Shown: piece after piece, positions 15,953-25,848 of the stretch | Position numbering within the stretch: position 1 is the first letter of the stretch | Layout of the letters: every line of letters begins with the position of its first letter | From: Thermofilum uzonense | GTDB lineage: Archaea; Thermoproteota; Thermoprotei; Thermofilales; Thermofilaceae | DNA: 64,000 nucleotides | Assembly (NCBI RefSeq): GCF_000993805.1 | Contig: NZ_CP009961.1 | Coordinates: forward strand, 986,714-1,050,713 | Reading direction: 5' to 3' | Position numbers and translations under genes: made by a program | Notes under the pieces: model-generated | What the model was told of the DNA's origin: nothing | The model's database searches: none | The model's input: the letters and a program-made list of their open reading frames with translations, nothing else

Positions 15953-16706
15953 TACCGCCACCGTAACGTGTATAGAAGTATACCGCAAAAATAGAGGTCA
16001 AAGTGACTATGAAGGCTAGTGCGGAGCCTACAGGCCAGTTTCTATACTTCAGGAAAAGATCCCATATAAGGTACCCGACTGTATATCCATAGACGCCTCC
16101 CAGGAGTCCAGGAACCACGAACTCCGTAAACGCCATTAGGAATACCAGTATAACACCTGACGCTATACCTGGAGTCGCTAATGGGAGTGTTATCCTTAAG
16201 ACGGCTTGCCAGGGCTTGGCACCAAGTGTCTCTGCGGCCTCGAGAAACCTCCTCTCTATGCGTTCAAGAGTGGAATATATTGGTAAAAGCATGAATGGGA
16301 GGAACTCGTAAACCATGCCTATTATCATTCCCTGGATGGTATTCGTAAGGTTCACAAGAGATAAAATATTCATTAATGCATAGGCCCTTAGTAGGAAGTT
16401 TATAAGCATGGGAACAGTGAATGCAACTAGAAATTTGTTCTTGGTTTGTGGGTTTTCGACCCCAAAGGACAGATAGTAGGCAGCTGGAAAAGCGAGTACT
16501 AGTGTAATCAGAGTCGTTATGAAAGCGATAGCTGCAGAATATAAGATTATAGAGGTGAAGTCTTTATTTGTTAAAACCGACGTGTAAACTTGTACTCCGC
16601 CGGCTTTAAGGCTCTCCATGGCCATCAGTATTATTGGAACATAAAACGTCGTTAATACATAGAGAAGCGGTAGAATCGCTATGAGAAAAACAGGGTTTTT
16701 CCGCAT
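15945..16706 (-). CDS. potB: Polyamine ABC transporter permease PotB-like
   Basis: 253 residues with about six membrane segments and an EAA loop (EAAETLGAKPWQAVLRITLP). Pairs with PotC to form the membrane channel of a polyamine importer. It starts five bases after the potA stop codon, second in a potA-potB-potC operon. Confidence 0.92.
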   Translation of the reverse strand: MRKNPVFLIAILPLLYVLTTFYVPIILMAMESLKAGGVQVYTSVLTNKDFTSIILYSAAIAFITTLITLVLAFPAAYYLSFGVENPQTKNKFLVAFTVPMLINFLLRAYALMNILSLVNLTNTIQGMIIGMVYEFLPFMLLPIYSTLERIERRFLEAAETLGAKPWQAVLRITLPLATPGIASGVILVFLMAFTEFVVPGLLGGVYGYTVGYLIWDLFLKYRNWPVGSALAFIVTLTSIFAVYFYTRYGGGND

Positions 16707-16711
16707 TGCGG

Positions 16712-17791
16712 CTACCTGGTGAAGATCTTAACCGAGGATGGTTCAAGGTACATTCTGACTCTCTCACCCACTTCTATCCCCCAGCTTTCACGTGTTGGAG
16801 CCAAAGCTTCAAATTTAACGTCGCCCCAGCCATCAAGGACTATTTTCGTTAGGGGACCCAGGAAAGTTTTCTCGATGACTACAGCTTCTAGCTGAATCAT
16901 CCTGGATGGATCACCCGATAGTTTCACGTCTTCAGGGCGGAAAAATAGGAGGACGCGGCCATCGTAGCCACTAAGCTCTGGTGAAAAGAGGGAGAGATCA
17001 ATTTTGACACCTTTTACTTCGGCTACACCCCCTCTGGCTTCAACAGAGATTATGTTAGCCTCGCCAAGGAAAGAGGCGACGAACTCGTTCGCCGGCCTGG
17101 TGTATACTTCTAGTGGAGACCCCACCTGTTGGAGAACACCCTCATACATTACTGCAAGCCTGTCTGAGAGCATCATGGCCTCGTTCTGGTCGTGGGTCAC
17201 GTAAATCATTGTGACTCCCGTCTCCCTTTGAAGCCTTTTAAGCTCTCTGATAAGCTCGATTCTTATCTTATAGTCCAGGTGGCTGAAGGGCTCGTCGAGT
17301 AAGAGGACACTGGGATCTCTAGCCAAGGCACGAGCTAAAGCCACCCTCTGCTGCTGGCCACCGCTGAGCTGGCTTATTCTTCTATGAGCAAAAACATCGA
17401 ATGGTAGCCTGACGAGCTCAAGAACCTCTTTCACTCTTCTCTCAGCCTTGTCTTTTGGCCATCCTGCAATTTCTAGGCCGAAGGAGACGTTCTTATAAAC
17501 TGTTAGATGAGGGAAGAGTGCGAGGTCTTGGAAAACCATCCCGATAGGCCTCTCGTAGGCAGGTTTGTCTGTAACGTCCAACTCGTCAAAGAACACGCGG
17601 CCAGCATCTGGTTTCAAAAGCCCGGCTATGATCCGCAAGAGAGTCGTCTTACCGCAACCGCTGGGCCCTAGAATACTGAAGAGCTCCCCAGCCCTAATGT
17701 CCAGTTTTACGCTTTTTAGAGCAGTAGTTGTACCTCTATCCTTATACGTCTTGCTGACATCCTCAACCCTGACGCTAACTCCTCTGACCAT
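16712..17791 (-). CDS. potA: Polyamine ABC transporter ATPase PotA-like
   Basis: 359 residues: ATPase domain with Walker A GPSGCGKTT, Q-loop VFQDLALFPH, signature LSGGQQQRVALARALA, Walker B LLLDEPFSHLD, switch His in YVTHDQNEA, then a C-terminal TOBE domain (from about residue 265). TOBE-containing ATPases of this type energise polyamine, sulfate or iron importers; the neighbouring potBCD genes point to polyamines. It leads the operon. Confidence 0.93.
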   Translation of the reverse strand: MVRGVSVRVEDVSKTYKDRGTTTALKSVKLDIRAGELFSILGPSGCGKTTLLRIIAGLLKPDAGRVFFDELDVTDKPAYERPIGMVFQDLALFPHLTVYKNVSFGLEIAGWPKDKAERRVKEVLELVRLPFDVFAHRRISQLSGGQQQRVALARALARDPSVLLLDEPFSHLDYKIRIELIRELKRLQRETGVTMIYVTHDQNEAMMLSDRLAVMYEGVLQQVGSPLEVYTRPANEFVASFLGEANIISVEARGGVAEVKGVKIDLSLFSPELSGYDGRVLLFFRPEDVKLSGDPSRMIQLEAVVIEKTFLGPLTKIVLDGWGDVKFEALAPTRESWGIEVGERVRMYLEPSSVKIFTR

Positions 17792-17847
17792 CTCTCCGGG
17801 ACGTTTAAACGTCTACGCTTAAAAGCATATCGTTTATATGGGAAGAG

Positions 17848-18291
17848 CTACAATGGGATCTTGTACAACTTTAATCCCTCTATCTCTCTTAAAACTTTCA
17901 CCACGTAAGCCTCCACGTATGCCCAGTTTACACCTTTGCCGGCGAGAACCTCCTTGACGTACTTCTCCGTGTCCCTGTAGCTCTTAAACTTTTCATTGAT
18001 CTCGCGCCACGGAATACCACGCAGTGCTTCCGCAAGCTTCTCGTCGAACGGTAAGACACCTTTAAGCATGAGAAACGCTATGGAGGGATAGCCTAGATAG
18101 CCCCTGTAGACAGAGCCGTTATCGTTTGATGCAATACCTCTTCCACCATCCCAGACTACTCTGTACACTCGACTCCCGTCAGACCCTACGACCCTAGCCT
18201 CCCTCTCACTTACAAATTGTATGCGCGAATCTCCAATACAACCCAGCGCCTCAAGAACTTTTACTCTTGGAGGCAGCTTCCAGTAATCCAC
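17848..18291 (-). CDS. Protein of unknown function
   Basis: 147 residues, soluble, Tyr- and Lys-rich, with a beta-rich N-terminal half (residues 20-65) and helices after about 70. I do not recognise the family. It sits 43 bases downstream of the SagB-type gene on the same strand and may be co-transcribed with it. Confidence 0.65.
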   Translation of the reverse strand: MDYWKLPPRVKVLEALGCIGDSRIQFVSEREARVVGSDGSRVYRVVWDGGRGIASNDNGSVYRGYLGYPSIAFLMLKGVLPFDEKLAEALRGIPWREINEKFKSYRDTEKYVKEVLAGKGVNWAYVEAYVVKVLREIEGLKLYKIPL

Positions 18292-18334
18292 ACTAAAGTT
18301 ATGTATGGAGAAGTATATAATTCTATTACCTCCA

Positions 18335-19414
18335 CTATTCCCGAGCAGGCTTCCCGATGGGCATTAGATACAATGGATTATCAATTCCTGTTAGGCTTGC
18401 TATCTTCTCGTCGTCAAACGCGCCTACAGCAACTGTCCCTAGGCCCTCGTGAGTTACATTAAGGTAAATGTTCTGGGAAACGATCCCCGACTCTACCTCT
18501 GCTTCGGGACCTATTCCCGAGAGTATGACCACGACTGGAGCCTTTAACAGGGCTTGCTGTCTGAGAGAATATCTCCAGAGAGCTTCAGAGAAATCCCCCA
18601 TCTTTATAGGCTCTAGGGTTAACGTCTGCGGGTTCACGTAGTACACGCCTGAATCTATGCCTCGGACTAAAGACACCGAGAGATAGGTCTCGACTCTTGG
18701 CTTCCCGAAGAGACTTGGATAGACTCTGCCACCCTCAACCACCTCGCCGACGGACCATCTTAGAATTGTTATGAGCTGTTCTTCCGAGAGGCCCTCCTTT
18801 CTATAGTTGCGTATGCTCGACCTCAAGGCTATGACTTTGTCTAGGGGAAATGCGCGCTCTACCAGGAAACCTCTACAATAGTTTTCCACGTTCTTTAACT
18901 CGATTCCGGCAACTCTTGAGGGGGACTCTTCCTCTTCTAGTCTAGGCTTCAAAAACCTTAGAGACCAGGAAAAACCATGGCTTATCAACGACAAGAAAAG
19001 ATTTTGTAGCGCATGCCCGATTTCCTGCCTAACGTATCTATAGCCCCTTAAACCGTAGAAGCTCGTGGTTCTAGCGGTGACAGCTGCTATCACAAACCCT
19101 TCGAACTCTGCCTCCGCGTCAACATCCTCGAGAGCGTTCTTCGCCGGGACATACTTGTATATCCCCTTTTTTATAGGTAAAAGATCATTCCTTGAAAAAA
19201 CGTACACCTCCAGCGGATATGTAGCACCGGCTGAGGGAACCGTTCTAAAACCCCCGCGCCGTATACCTTGAAGGTGGAAAAGAATGCGGGACAAGCCTTC
19301 CAGGTCACACCTGGGGCACTGGAGGGGGGTTGCATTGGCTAGACACCATAGAGCCTCTCGAAGAGTCGGCTTATCACGCAGGCTAGGAGTCGGCAGCTTA
19401 GACGGGACTGACAT
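18335..19414 (-). CDS. Tandem SagB-type nitroreductase-fold protein
   Basis: 359 residues made of two nitroreductase-like halves. The first has the SagB hallmark PSAGATYPLEVYVF near residue 60; the second starts RSSIRNYRKEGLSEEQL (about residue 196) and ends with a flavin-fold sequence GLGTVAVGAFDDE. SagB proteins are FMN-dependent dehydrogenases, best known for making azoles in peptides, but archaeal members often stand alone, as here, with no precursor or cyclodehydratase nearby. Function is therefore open. Confidence 0.8.
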   Translation of the reverse strand: MSVPSKLPTPSLRDKPTLREALWCLANATPLQCPRCDLEGLSRILFHLQGIRRGGFRTVPSAGATYPLEVYVFSRNDLLPIKKGIYKYVPAKNALEDVDAEAEFEGFVIAAVTARTTSFYGLRGYRYVRQEIGHALQNLFLSLISHGFSWSLRFLKPRLEEEESPSRVAGIELKNVENYCRGFLVERAFPLDKVIALRSSIRNYRKEGLSEEQLITILRWSVGEVVEGGRVYPSLFGKPRVETYLSVSLVRGIDSGVYYVNPQTLTLEPIKMGDFSEALWRYSLRQQALLKAPVVVILSGIGPEAEVESGIVSQNIYLNVTHEGLGTVAVGAFDDEKIASLTGIDNPLYLMPIGKPARE

Positions 19415-19535
19415 AACCTCGAAAACATTGACCTATCATTCTAATAATATTTTCTATATTTTCTAATCACGCTTCTAAATCCTACTCCTTATCAAAAACC
19501 CTTAGGTTTAAATTACTAGTAGGAGTACGAGACAC

Positions 19536-20090
19536 GTGAAGTTGTACCTAGCTACACAGAATAAACACAAGATAGATGAAATCGCGATGATTCTAGCCCC
19601 TTACAGCATACAAGTAATAGCTGCTCCTTTCAAGAAGCTAGAGCTACAGTCTAAGAACATTGAGGAGATAGCGCTTAAAGCCGTGGAGAGTATAGAGCCA
19701 CAGGATGCTCCCGTAGCCGTCGAGGACTCGGGACTCTTCATAGACGAGCTGAACGGTTTTCCAGGACCATACAGCAGCTATGTCTACGAGACGATAGGAA
19801 TAAAAGGGGTACTAAAGCTCATGCAGGGAGTAGCTGACAGGTCCGCTACCTTCATCTCAGTAATAGCGGTGAAGACCCCTCAAGGCGAGATCAAGGCCTT
19901 TAAAGGAGAGACAAAGGGCACTGTAACCCTCCAGCCCAGAGGAAAACATGGCTTCGGATTCGACCCTATCTTCCAGCCGCTCGGGTCAAACAAGACCTTC
20001 GCGGAGATGAGCATCGAGGAGAAAAACATTTATTCCCATAGAGGCAAAGCTGCTAAAATGCTGGCATGGTGGTTGAGAGGGATCATTTAA
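19536..20090 (+). CDS. dITP/XTP pyrophosphatase (Ham1/RdgB family)
   Basis: 184 residues with the family opening LYLATQNKHKIDEIA, the metal-binding VEDSGLFIDEL, FPGPYSSYV, and the substrate motifs HGFGFDPIF and SHRGKA. It hydrolyses deaminated purine nucleotides to keep them out of nucleic acids. ATG is replaced by GTG at 19536, which follows a TTTAAATTA box at about 19507-19515. Confidence 0.93.
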   Translation: MKLYLATQNKHKIDEIAMILAPYSIQVIAAPFKKLELQSKNIEEIALKAVESIEPQDAPVAVEDSGLFIDELNGFPGPYSSYVYETIGIKGVLKLMQGVADRSATFISVIAVKTPQGEIKAFKGETKGTVTLQPRGKHGFGFDPIFQPLGSNKTFAEMSIEEKNIYSHRGKAAKMLAWWLRGII

Positions 20091-20124
20091 GATTGACAAG
20101 ACTAAAGAGAATAATTATAGGCTT

Positions 20125-22512
20125 CTATGGAGGCGGGCCTACCTTGGGAGCATAGTTCTCTAGAAACATGGATGCATAAATGTAGGCATTCTTCCATGCA
20201 TCGCTCCCAGGATATGTGCCAAAGCCGGGGCCGCTACTGCGGAAATCGAAAATCACGTTCCAGAACGCTACTAAAGTACCTTTATTAACGGTGCGCTCGA
20301 CATCCGACGGCCAGAAAACATATTCAATGGATCCCTGCTTTGTACCCCCTGGAGCATACTTTGTTGTACAGAACCTTGCGTCACTTCCGCCCACGCTGTA
20401 CAGTTTTTGAACACCGTTCCAGTTAAGTATGAGGGCTCTGCCCAGGTCACCGCTCCAGCTCCAATGAGCAAGCATGATACCGGGATCCGGATAGCATTCG
20501 ACGGGAGGATCACTCCTCCAGGGGAAGGGGGAATTATATGTCCGGTTTTGCAGCTTTACATTGCTTATGGCTTGTAGCCCCGCTGTCAAGTAGAGGAACC
20601 AGTCGGCAACCCCTCTGCCCATCTCTGTGGCCAACCAGTACCCCTCGCCATCCTGGTTGTTCATCCAGTAGACGTAGGTCAGGACTGGGACATACCTCGT
20701 CCCGTTCACGACTGATAGTATGCTCAGTGTCGCGTAATAGTCGCTCCTAACGTCACCGCTGGCATAAACATTACCGACAAATGTAGTGTTGAGCAAGGCA
20801 AAAATCCTGATGGGGGCTTGAATCCAGCTGTACCTAAGGTAACTATAGTAGACCTTCCACACCCCGTAGGGTCTATATCTCCCTAAAGATGACCCGTATG
20901 TGTCGAAAGCATGGAGGTTGTAGGGGCCAAAAGCAAAGTCTGTTTGAGGGTCGCGTAGCACAGCAGCAGCGACGCCTTCATAGTCGAGGTAACCTCTAGA
21001 CTGGGGATGCTCTAAGTCTACCAGCTCGACGTCATAGAGCGGGTGCATAATATCCTTATGTGTGGAGTCCCAAATGTACGTTATCTGGGTAGGGTAAGCT
21101 GCGGGCTGCGCGTCGAGGTCATCTTTCCACCAGAGTGCTACCAGCTGCTGCTTGATGGAAGTTGACGGGAATTTCACCTGGAAGACAAGCCTCGTGTTGT
21201 ACTTGTCTCCCCTTACGAAGTCCATCTGGGGGTCGGAAAGTCCTACCGGCAGGTTAACAGGAATGTTTGCTAGCCTCCATATGGTGGTGGTCCAGTTCTC
21301 GTATTGGATAGGCCTCTCGTTTAGAACATCATTCGTCCCTCTGAGGGTGGTGTTGACCCTTATCTGTTTGATGGGAATATATGGGAATGGGGGCAGCTTT
21401 AGATTTGGGTCTATTTGCAGCTTAGTGTTCAGCCAGTAGAAGGACAGGTTGCTACTCATCTCGAGCGTGTAGACCTCGTTACTTATATCGCTCGGCCTGT
21501 TGAGCGTCTGCTTTTGCCCTGAAGAGTCGTAGTAGACAAGCGTATCAGGGGTGTTCCTCTGTATCGAGAAGACTATATACTTGTAGGTGGAGGCTTCCAC
21601 GATTATTCCTCTCTCGTCCGAGACAACAACCATGATTGGCACGTACTGCTCCTTCGTTAGCGGGTCAGTCAGAACATCTACTGCTGGCTCGAATGTTATC
21701 GAATAGTTGCCCATGCCTCCGTAGGTTATGTCCTTGATTCTCGCCTGCCTCCAGGCGCCTGTGTACCTGCCTTGGGCGTCCTTCTCTGGGTAGTAGATGC
21801 GGACCCATCCGCTTGTGATGAGCCTACCGTAGGGAGCGCCACGGACGCTCGGCGGGTTTCTTGAATAGTCGAGGTCCCCGTCTTGACGGACATTTAATAT
21901 TATCGTGACGTTGGAGGCCGTGACGCTGACGGGATTCCTGTATACCGTCACGGTCAGCCCGACAAATACATCGCTCTCCCAGTTGTAGAATCCTAGCGCC
22001 GTTAGGTTCAGCTTGAGCTTGGCGTACGCATAGCTCCCAGAGACCGGGAGGTACCAGTAGCCCTTCATAAGGTTATTTACACTCCTGGGTCTCCCTAGTT
22101 CCTGGGACAGGTTCAGCTCTAAGAGTTGGTAGGATACTTGGGCACCGTACTCGCCGTACGCCTTCATTATGGACTGCCTCCAGTACTCGAGGTAGGTTTT
22201 GGCGGCTATCCTCGCCACCGTAAAGTTGTGTCTGTTATACGCGGACACGCCGAAGCCTCCAAACCTGTCAGTGAAATCTGTGAACTCAGAGTAGTTAAAG
22301 TAAGCCCTTGTGGCTAAGGCTAGCATGGCCGCGATAGCTCTTTTAAAGTCGGCTGTTATAGCGCCTACCGTCTCCCGTACCACTGGGCTTCTAGTAGTTA
22401 GGAAAAGCGTGTGGGCCTCGTATACGGTTACGAGGATGGACATCACCAGTAGACCAATTATGAGAACCGCAGCGACCACCATCTGGGCTCTACGTTTAGT
22501 CATGCATGTCAC
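20125..22512 (-). CDS. Large surface protein with pilin-like N-terminus
   Basis: 795 residues, with one N-terminal membrane segment (VVAAVLIIGLLVMSILVTVY) after a basic start, then a very long outside part rich in Tyr, Thr and Asn with many glycosylation sites. No known domain is recognised. The GTG at 22512 overlaps the stop of the preceding gene (GTGA), with an ATG nine bases in. As last and largest gene of the five-gene cluster, it may be the exposed tip or adhesin. Confidence 0.8.
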   Translation of the reverse strand: MTCMTKRRAQMVVAAVLIIGLLVMSILVTVYEAHTLFLTTRSPVVRETVGAITADFKRAIAAMLALATRAYFNYSEFTDFTDRFGGFGVSAYNRHNFTVARIAAKTYLEYWRQSIMKAYGEYGAQVSYQLLELNLSQELGRPRSVNNLMKGYWYLPVSGSYAYAKLKLNLTALGFYNWESDVFVGLTVTVYRNPVSVTASNVTIILNVRQDGDLDYSRNPPSVRGAPYGRLITSGWVRIYYPEKDAQGRYTGAWRQARIKDITYGGMGNYSITFEPAVDVLTDPLTKEQYVPIMVVVSDERGIIVEASTYKYIVFSIQRNTPDTLVYYDSSGQKQTLNRPSDISNEVYTLEMSSNLSFYWLNTKLQIDPNLKLPPFPYIPIKQIRVNTTLRGTNDVLNERPIQYENWTTTIWRLANIPVNLPVGLSDPQMDFVRGDKYNTRLVFQVKFPSTSIKQQLVALWWKDDLDAQPAAYPTQITYIWDSTHKDIMHPLYDVELVDLEHPQSRGYLDYEGVAAAVLRDPQTDFAFGPYNLHAFDTYGSSLGRYRPYGVWKVYYSYLRYSWIQAPIRIFALLNTTFVGNVYASGDVRSDYYATLSILSVVNGTRYVPVLTYVYWMNNQDGEGYWLATEMGRGVADWFLYLTAGLQAISNVKLQNRTYNSPFPWRSDPPVECYPDPGIMLAHWSWSGDLGRALILNWNGVQKLYSVGGSDARFCTTKYAPGGTKQGSIEYVFWPSDVERTVNKGTLVAFWNVIFDFRSSGPGFGTYPGSDAWKNAYIYASMFLENYAPKVGPPP

Positions 22513-23042
22513 CCTGAATAACCGATGACGAGGTGTATAAGAAGCGTTGTCCCCCTGACGCTGTCAGGATCGCCTGTACAGACATATGTATATATTATCG
22601 GTTCCGATTCTACTAGTCTTATGTTCTTCCAGTCGTAATTAGAGGCACAGCCTATCCATTTGAGTGTAGAGCTTCCCGTAGTCAAGTTAAACTCTACCTT
22701 ATAGACATCCATTTTGAACAACAAGCCTGGCGGTAGGCTAGCGGTAGCCGTGAAGCCCAGGTTATACAGCGTACACTCGTTGCCTGCCTGTGGCGAGCCT
22801 TGAGGCATCGATGAGATTGTTTTCTCAAATACCATGTTGTCCGCCAGGGTGTTTAGGAGGTTGTAGGCAAGACGCCTTAGATCCGCCGTCTCTCTAACAT
22901 AAACACTTTTTAAAGGCCGGGTAAAGGCCATGACAAGCATTATCACAGAGACAACCATGAATGTTGCGAGTATCGCCTCTATTATCCTAACCTGTCCTTT
23001 TTCACGCTTGCCTCTTGAAAGTTTTCTCAGCAAATATATCAC
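22509..23042 (-). CDS. Pilin-like secreted protein
   Basis: 177 residues. The start has a basic stretch ending KREKGQ, then a hydrophobic segment IIEAILATFMVVSVIMLVMAF, close to a class III (prepilin) signal with processing after Gly. The outside part has four Cys residues that could form disulfides. The gene overlaps both neighbours by four bases, so translation is probably coupled. Likely a minor pilin; no specific family is recognised. Confidence 0.75.
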   Translation of the reverse strand: MIYLLRKLSRGKREKGQVRIIEAILATFMVVSVIMLVMAFTRPLKSVYVRETADLRRLAYNLLNTLADNMVFEKTISSMPQGSPQAGNECTLYNLGFTATASLPPGLLFKMDVYKVEFNLTTGSSTLKWIGCASNYDWKNIRLVESEPIIYTYVCTGDPDSVRGTTLLIHLVIGYSG

Positions 23043-24295
23043 GGGAAACCCTCAACACGCCTCCATATCGTCAGCTCTACTATATACGGGTAGTTGTATA
23101 GTGTGCACATGCGCCTCAGGGACACCGAGTTCGCGGGAACAGCCCCTGTGCCGCCGTATGCTATGTCGATGTTGGGTAGCCGGCTTATCACGATAGCCAC
23201 GGGGTTGCCCCTGAACTGTGCAAACACGAAGATGTGGCTGGACAGTGGCTCAACGTAATTAATGTAACCTATAAGGTACCATTTTTGAGCACTGGGCAGA
23301 ACTTTGCCGGCATTGTTGCAGAGTGGATCGTTACTCCTGAATGCCCCAGTCGCATCCCTACACCAGGTAACTGTTGTGAAGTTTAGTAACTCCTGGTACT
23401 CTGGAACCGCCTGGAGAAGCTCATCCTTTACGAGAACAGCACCTGAGTTCTGCCCTTTCTTTAATACCGTCGTTATGTTAAGCCCCTTGTCCACGAAGAC
23501 ATAGTTGCCAATGATATACCCTTGGGCCGGAACTCCGCCCTGTGCTGTAGTGGCATAGCCGGCAATGCTCACCAAGCCCTGCCATTCGGCGCGGACTATG
23601 AGGAAGGCGAAGAACCACTTGTCAAGCTTAGCACCAGCGGAGTATGCTTGAAGGTCGGGTGTGTAGTTGAGGATACACTGTCCTAGAGGGTCGGTGAGGT
23701 TGGATTTGGTGAAGATTGTCTTTAGCTCTAGGTCGCCCTGGTTCCCGGTTCCTGGCTGTACTCTCAAAATGACGTACATGCCGGTTACGTTCACGTTGGG
23801 TATCCCGAGGCCGTAGTAGTTGCTGACTGTGACCCTGAACTTGGAGGCGAATTTGAGATTATTTATAGGTGTATAGTCTAATACGGTAATATTCACGACA
23901 AGCATGGGGCGTATCCTGAGCCTGAAGCCGTAGCCCTGGAGGTTGAGGAGCTGGGCTAGCCTTGTCGTGTTTAGCAGGAGTGGGTTGGGGAGGGTTGAGA
24001 GGTTTGCGAGCCTCATGACCTTGTCGGGATCCACTGTGTATGGGGTTCGCGTCCCGTAAAGTGAGAGGCCGAAGTCCTGCAGGGTGTCTGGGGTGACGTT
24101 TATGTTTGTACCCCAGTCCTCGGGGTAGCCGGGCGTCAAGACAATCTTGTCCATGGTTCTCTCGGCTATAGTGTAAAGTTGCTCCTCGTAGGTTGTTGCT
24201 AGGGTAGATGTTGCTGCCTCGACCATATGATAGGATACGGTCACAAGTACGATTATCAGGAGACCAACCGCGAGGTACTCCAGGGTAGCCTCCAT
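23039..24295 (-). CDS. Surface protein with pilin-like N-terminus
   Basis: 418 residues. A hydrophobic N-terminal segment (LEYLAVGLLIIVLVTVSYHM) without a clear basic leader is followed by an alpha-helical stalk (EEQLYTIAERTMDKIVL) and a long beta-rich outside domain with several Cys and Asn-X-Ser/Thr sites. This is the plan of pilin-like or archaeal flagellin-like proteins. Third in the cluster, 73 bases after the previous gene. Confidence 0.75.
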   Translation of the reverse strand: MEATLEYLAVGLLIIVLVTVSYHMVEAATSTLATTYEEQLYTIAERTMDKIVLTPGYPEDWGTNINVTPDTLQDFGLSLYGTRTPYTVDPDKVMRLANLSTLPNPLLLNTTRLAQLLNLQGYGFRLRIRPMLVVNITVLDYTPINNLKFASKFRVTVSNYYGLGIPNVNVTGMYVILRVQPGTGNQGDLELKTIFTKSNLTDPLGQCILNYTPDLQAYSAGAKLDKWFFAFLIVRAEWQGLVSIAGYATTAQGGVPAQGYIIGNYVFVDKGLNITTVLKKGQNSGAVLVKDELLQAVPEYQELLNFTTVTWCRDATGAFRSNDPLCNNAGKVLPSAQKWYLIGYINYVEPLSSHIFVFAQFRGNPVAIVISRLPNIDIAYGGTGAVPANSVSLRRMCTLYNYPYIVELTIWRRVEGFP

Positions 24296-24368
24296 AAAGC
24301 TTCAGTATAACACCCGCTATTCCATATTAATATCTTTACGTTCAATAACCCCGCTTCATGAATGGTTT

Positions 24369-24881
24369 CTACGGAGGAACTCGGACAGACGAGAAGCCTA
24401 CTAGAATGGAGTCGCCATCTCTAAACGCGACTACAACGGGTTTAAACCCCGGGGGTAGAGGCATGTAAAGGCTATCGGAGATTTTGAGTGCTCCTATGAT
24501 TCTCGTACCTCTCACTGCATGAACAGGGTTTCTTCCAAAGTTGGGCGTAACGACCACCCGAACCTGACTGTAAATCTGCAGCCTTGCAGTAATGTTTAGT
24601 ACGTTCTGTGAGCTCTCACCGATTGTTAGCATGTAGGGCTGTCCTCCAAGAGTGTCTGGCAGGGAGAGGAACATGTAACTGGTAGAGTTTCCGCCGAGAG
24701 TGTAAACGGAGATGAGCTCTACAACCTCTCTGGCAGCGCTCTCAGCGACCTCTCCAAGCATCAGGTTTTGCGTTCTCATGTTGAATACGAAGCTGACGAA
24801 GCTGAAAACGGCTAGCATTACAACTACGGCCTGAAGTACGGCTATAGTCCCTATAATGTGAGAGATTACCGGGCTAGGCAT
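24369..24881 (-). CDS. Small pilin-like protein
   Basis: 170 residues: start SPVISHIIGTIAVLQAVVV, one hydrophobic segment, a short helix and a beta-rich C-terminal domain. The hydrophobic helix that continues into the globular part is pilin-like, but a typical charged leader is missing. Sits between the clear pilin at 24936 and the larger surface proteins. Confidence 0.72.
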   Translation of the reverse strand: MPSPVISHIIGTIAVLQAVVVMLAVFSFVSFVFNMRTQNLMLGEVAESAAREVVELISVYTLGGNSTSYMFLSLPDTLGGQPYMLTIGESSQNVLNITARLQIYSQVRVVVTPNFGRNPVHAVRGTRIIGALKISDSLYMPLPPGFKPVVVAFRDGDSILVGFSSVRVPP

Positions 24882-24935
24882 TGCGTTGTTAACCTTGAAA
24901 ATTTATATGCGAAAGGATTCTTAAAAGGTATTCGG

Positions 24936-25742
24936 TTAGGACGTGCTTATGTCGACGAGAGCTATCTTCACGACTAGCACTGAGCCATCTGAGGGTGGGC
25001 CTGTTAGAGTTACAGTCTGACTTGCACTGCCTCTAGTTATGGTTAGGGTTAGAGTATTGGTGTTATCAAAGCGGTATTCGTTGACGGTCATGTTGACGCT
25101 GCGGAAAACCACCGGAATAGTTCCGGTGCCTCCCAGTCTCCCGAATTTGAGCTTAACTATATGCAGAGTGTAGTAGTTGTACCTCTTAAGCACCCCGTTC
25201 ACCGTTACGTTGATCTGCCCGCTGAAAAATGCTCTAAGCCGTGGCACTAGGTAGGAGCATGCTGCTCCTGAAAAGTTCTCGTAGACTATCACGATGGGCT
25301 CTCCGGCCCCAACTACGAGCTTTGAGAGTTCTTGTTCGAGGCTGCCTGTTTCAGGGTATATGAGCCTCTGACTTGTCGTTACGAGTGGCCCCCCGCAAAC
25401 CTGCAGGTATAGGGGGGTGTCCTCGTAAATTTTTAGGGATCCTGGAGTAACGCTGACGCGTAATGTCTGGCCTGAGTTGAGGAATGAAAGCCGTGTGGAT
25501 GTTAGGCTGAACCTGATGTACCTTGATCCTCCAGTCCCGAAAGCTACCTGTTCCAGTGCAGAGGCTGCATATGTTAGCTGCTCCTTTGCATACTCGTACT
25601 CCATTGTTTGCCTGTTCATATCTATGAGGGAGGTAGAGTAAAACAGGGCTACGGATATTATCGTGAGCATAATGCTCGTCAGTATCACAGTAGCTATTAC
25701 TGGCGATATCCCCTTAACGACACGTGAACCACGTCTCATCAT
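24936..25742 (-). CDS. Archaeal type IV pilin-like protein
   Basis: 268 residues with a textbook archaeal prepilin signal: basic leader ending VVKG, then ISPVIATVILTSIMLTIISV. Signal peptidase PibD/EppA-type enzymes cut after the Gly and the hydrophobic helix builds the filament core. The rest is a beta-rich outside domain. This is the first gene of a five-gene run on the minus strand. No assembly ATPase or membrane platform gene is in the window, so these would have to act from elsewhere. Confidence 0.82.
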   Translation of the reverse strand: MMRRGSRVVKGISPVIATVILTSIMLTIISVALFYSTSLIDMNRQTMEYEYAKEQLTYAASALEQVAFGTGGSRYIRFSLTSTRLSFLNSGQTLRVSVTPGSLKIYEDTPLYLQVCGGPLVTTSQRLIYPETGSLEQELSKLVVGAGEPIVIVYENFSGAACSYLVPRLRAFFSGQINVTVNGVLKRYNYYTLHIVKLKFGRLGGTGTIPVVFRSVNMTVNEYRFDNTNTLTLTITRGSASQTVTLTGPPSDGSVLVVKIALVDISTS

Positions 25743-25848
25743 GAAACCACACGTTCTGATATAGCACCACTAGTACAAATCATTTTAGTCCCTTTTAAAT
25801 GCCTGATCAAGACAGGAGATATTGTATAAAGCTCCTAAAATAAAATTA

